From Legionellaceae bacterium (GTDB lineage Bacteria; Pseudomonadota; Gammaproteobacteria; Legionellales; Legionellaceae): a DNA stretch of 5,966 nt. The DNA is taken from positions 1-5,966 of the forward strand of contig CANJFK010000085.1 of the NCBI GenBank assembly GCA_947473535.1. Reading direction: 5' to 3'. The notes under the pieces were generated by a model. That model did not search any database. It was not told the origin of the DNA and worked only from the letters and a program-made list of their open reading frames with translations. Shown here in pieces: positions 4,760-5,966 of this stretch (position 1 is the first letter of the stretch; the number at the start of each line of letters is the position of its first letter). The position numbers were made by a program, and so were the translations under genes.

Positions 4760-5966
4760 ATGAGAAAATCCACTGGAACTGGAGGATCACAAAAAATAAG
4801 TGATGCTGAGAAGCGTAGCATGCTAACACCTGATGAATTACGAACAGTCAACTCAGGGGCTATGTCCCTTGACGCAATGTATGATCTGATAAAAAACAGT
4901 AAAATATCCTCAAGTAATGTTGATGTAGCCATATCAAGTTCGAGCTCAAGCTCAAGCTCAAGCTCAAGCTCAAGCAGCAGTTCTCAAGTATTGCGTCTTG
5001 AGGATGAAAAATTAATATTATTATCTGAAGACGAACGTTCTTTTTATGCAGATGCGGGTATATCCCTTGAAGACGCATATACCTATGCGATGGAGGAGCG
5101 ACGTCAAACTGGGCAACCCATCGATTATTCTTTACTTAACAATTTACCGAATAGCGCGCGATTAAAACAACTGGCACCGCTCATTCAAACAAGTAAATTA
5201 ACCATTGAACATGCTCTTGAATTAAACACAACGGAGTTCACTGAAATATTAAATATGATGCCTCTTTTAATACATCTTAATATCGATGTTGATGAGGGGA
5301 TGGCATTTAAAATTCCACTTCAAGAATGGGTTACTAAAGATAGAAACATTATGAGTTGTTTATTGGTTATCATGTTAAGAAAATTGACGTTTGAACAATC
5401 TTCAGCCTTAAGCCGAGAAGAAGCGACCCGGGCCAGACGTTTAACCATGTTTTTGTTTCAAGGACGGTTAACTGGCGAAGAAGCAGCGCAATATGTAAAC
5501 GATCCAGCGCTTAAACAAGCGTTTTCATCTCTAACAGCTAATGACCTCACTTTTTTTAGAGATAACGTGAGTCATATGAATAACATGGGTTTTAGTGTTC
5601 AATTTATTATGGAAAACGAATACCCCGAAGACATGTCGATTACTGTCGCACTTGCTCAACCGATCGCACCCAGCAACTATAAACCAACGTTTAATTTTAA
5701 TTCTGCTACCGAACGACATGCCAAAGACAAACATTTAGCTAGTTTAAGGAGTCAGTTAACGCCACTGGTTACATTAGGACACATCACAGCAGAACAATTA
5801 AAAAACTTGCCCGAGGACGGCATTAATCTACTAATCACGAGGATGTCTGTGGTAATACATTTTGGCATAACTATTGACGACTTAGAGCAATTTAGACGTA
5901 ACGTAGATTCCGCCAATAGTAATACACAGCACATAATGTCAACATGCAGTGCGCTTATTTTAATCA
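4760..5966 (+). CDS. large helical-repeat protein with polyserine tract, effector-like, 3' partial
   Basis: The frame is open for 402 codons from ATG 4760 to the window edge with no stop, so the C-terminus lies to the right. I recognise no enzyme family. There is no signal peptide and no membrane helix; the N-terminus is polar and Gly/Ser-rich (2-14). Residues 22-46 (LTPDEL, then MSLDAMYDL) and 88-112 (LSEDER, then ISLEDAYTY) align without gaps and flank a run of 17 serines (59-75), which probably acts as a flexible linker. Residues 138-183 and 333-378 align without gaps over 46 positions with 12 identities, including LxPL, TxE, IH and a final Phe; 228-285 looks like a diverged third copy with an insertion. 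This suggests an array of helical repeats, often used for protein binding. Composition is visibly AT-richer than the lipid genes, and it has its own promoter and Shine-Dalgarno, so it is probably unrelated to them. A secreted effector of an intracellular gammaproteobacterium is a reasonable guess, not shown. Confidence 0.8.
   Translation, partial: MRKSTGTGGSQKISDAEKRSMLTPDELRTVNSGAMSLDAMYDLIKNSKISSSNVDVAISSSSSSSSSSSSSSSSSQVLRLEDEKLILLSEDERSFYADAGISLEDAYTYAMEERRQTGQPIDYSLLNNLPNSARLKQLAPLIQTSKLTIEHALELNTTEFTEILNMMPLLIHLNIDVDEGMAFKIPLQEWVTKDRNIMSCLLVIMLRKLTFEQSSALSREEATRARRLTMFLFQGRLTGEEAAQYVNDPALKQAFSSLTANDLTFFRDNVSHMNNMGFSVQFIMENEYPEDMSITVALAQPIAPSNYKPTFNFNSATERHAKDKHLASLRSQLTPLVTLGHITAEQLKNLPEDGINLLITRMSVVIHFGITIDDLEQFRRNVDSANSNTQHIMSTCSALILI
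4934..4984 (+). repeat. Serine-codon microsatellite with AGCTCA hexamer array
   Basis: Seventeen consecutive serine codons include five perfect AGCTCA units plus a half unit (4943-4975). Edges are degenerate (TCA AGT TCG before; AGC AGT TCT after). Because the unit is six bases, slippage would add or remove Ser-Ser pairs without shifting the frame. It encodes residues 59-75 of the protein starting at 4760. Confidence 0.9.

Noticed and set aside
4943..4975. CRISPR-like or origin iteron array
   Set aside because: The six-base units have no spacers, lie in frame inside a coding region and simply encode serine.
4860..5078. Minus-strand frame with a Leu-Ser repeat
   Set aside because: It is the antisense reading of the serine-codon array inside the 402-codon plus-strand gene.

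Overview
The window looks like chromosome from a Gram-negative, moderately AT-rich bacterium. The lipid A type acyltransferase, the paired ketosynthases and the large serine-tract, helical-repeat protein at the right end fit a gammaproteobacterium of the Legionella/Coxiella kind. That placement is inference: no rRNA or other marker gene is present.

Positions 1-4691 form one tightly packed plus-strand operon. It holds the 3' part of a (3R)-hydroxyacyl-ACP dehydratase with a duplicated hotdog architecture (1-720), a beta-ketoacyl-ACP synthase with an intact Cys-His-His active site (717-2027), a second ketosynthase whose catalytic Cys is replaced by Ala (2028-3308), an LpxL/HtrB-family acyltransferase with the HX4E motif (3301-4164), and two small membrane proteins of unknown function (4161-4433 and 4434-4691). 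Genes overlap by 4 or 8 bases or abut with no gap, so translation is probably coupled. The gene content and order recall the rhizobial acpXL-fabZXL-fabF2XL-fabF1XL-lpxXL cluster, which makes a very long chain fatty acid on a dedicated acyl carrier protein and attaches it to lipid A. A working model is that the two ketosynthases act as a catalytic/non-catalytic pair, the dehydratase acts in the elongation cycle, and the acyltransferase delivers the finished chain to lipid A. The matching acyl carrier protein would be expected just left of the window.

Positions 4692-4759 are a short intergenic region with a plausible promoter (TTGAAA, 18-base spacer, GATAAT), a dyad over the -10 element and a good Shine-Dalgarno. 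This suggests a separate transcription unit.

From 4760 to the end of the window runs a 402-codon open frame with no stop, so the gene continues to the right. It encodes a soluble-looking, mostly helical protein with a 17-serine run and diverged internal repeats. No enzyme family is recognisable. Its style resembles secreted effector-like proteins of intracellular gammaproteobacteria, but no secretion signal can be seen because the C-terminus is missing.
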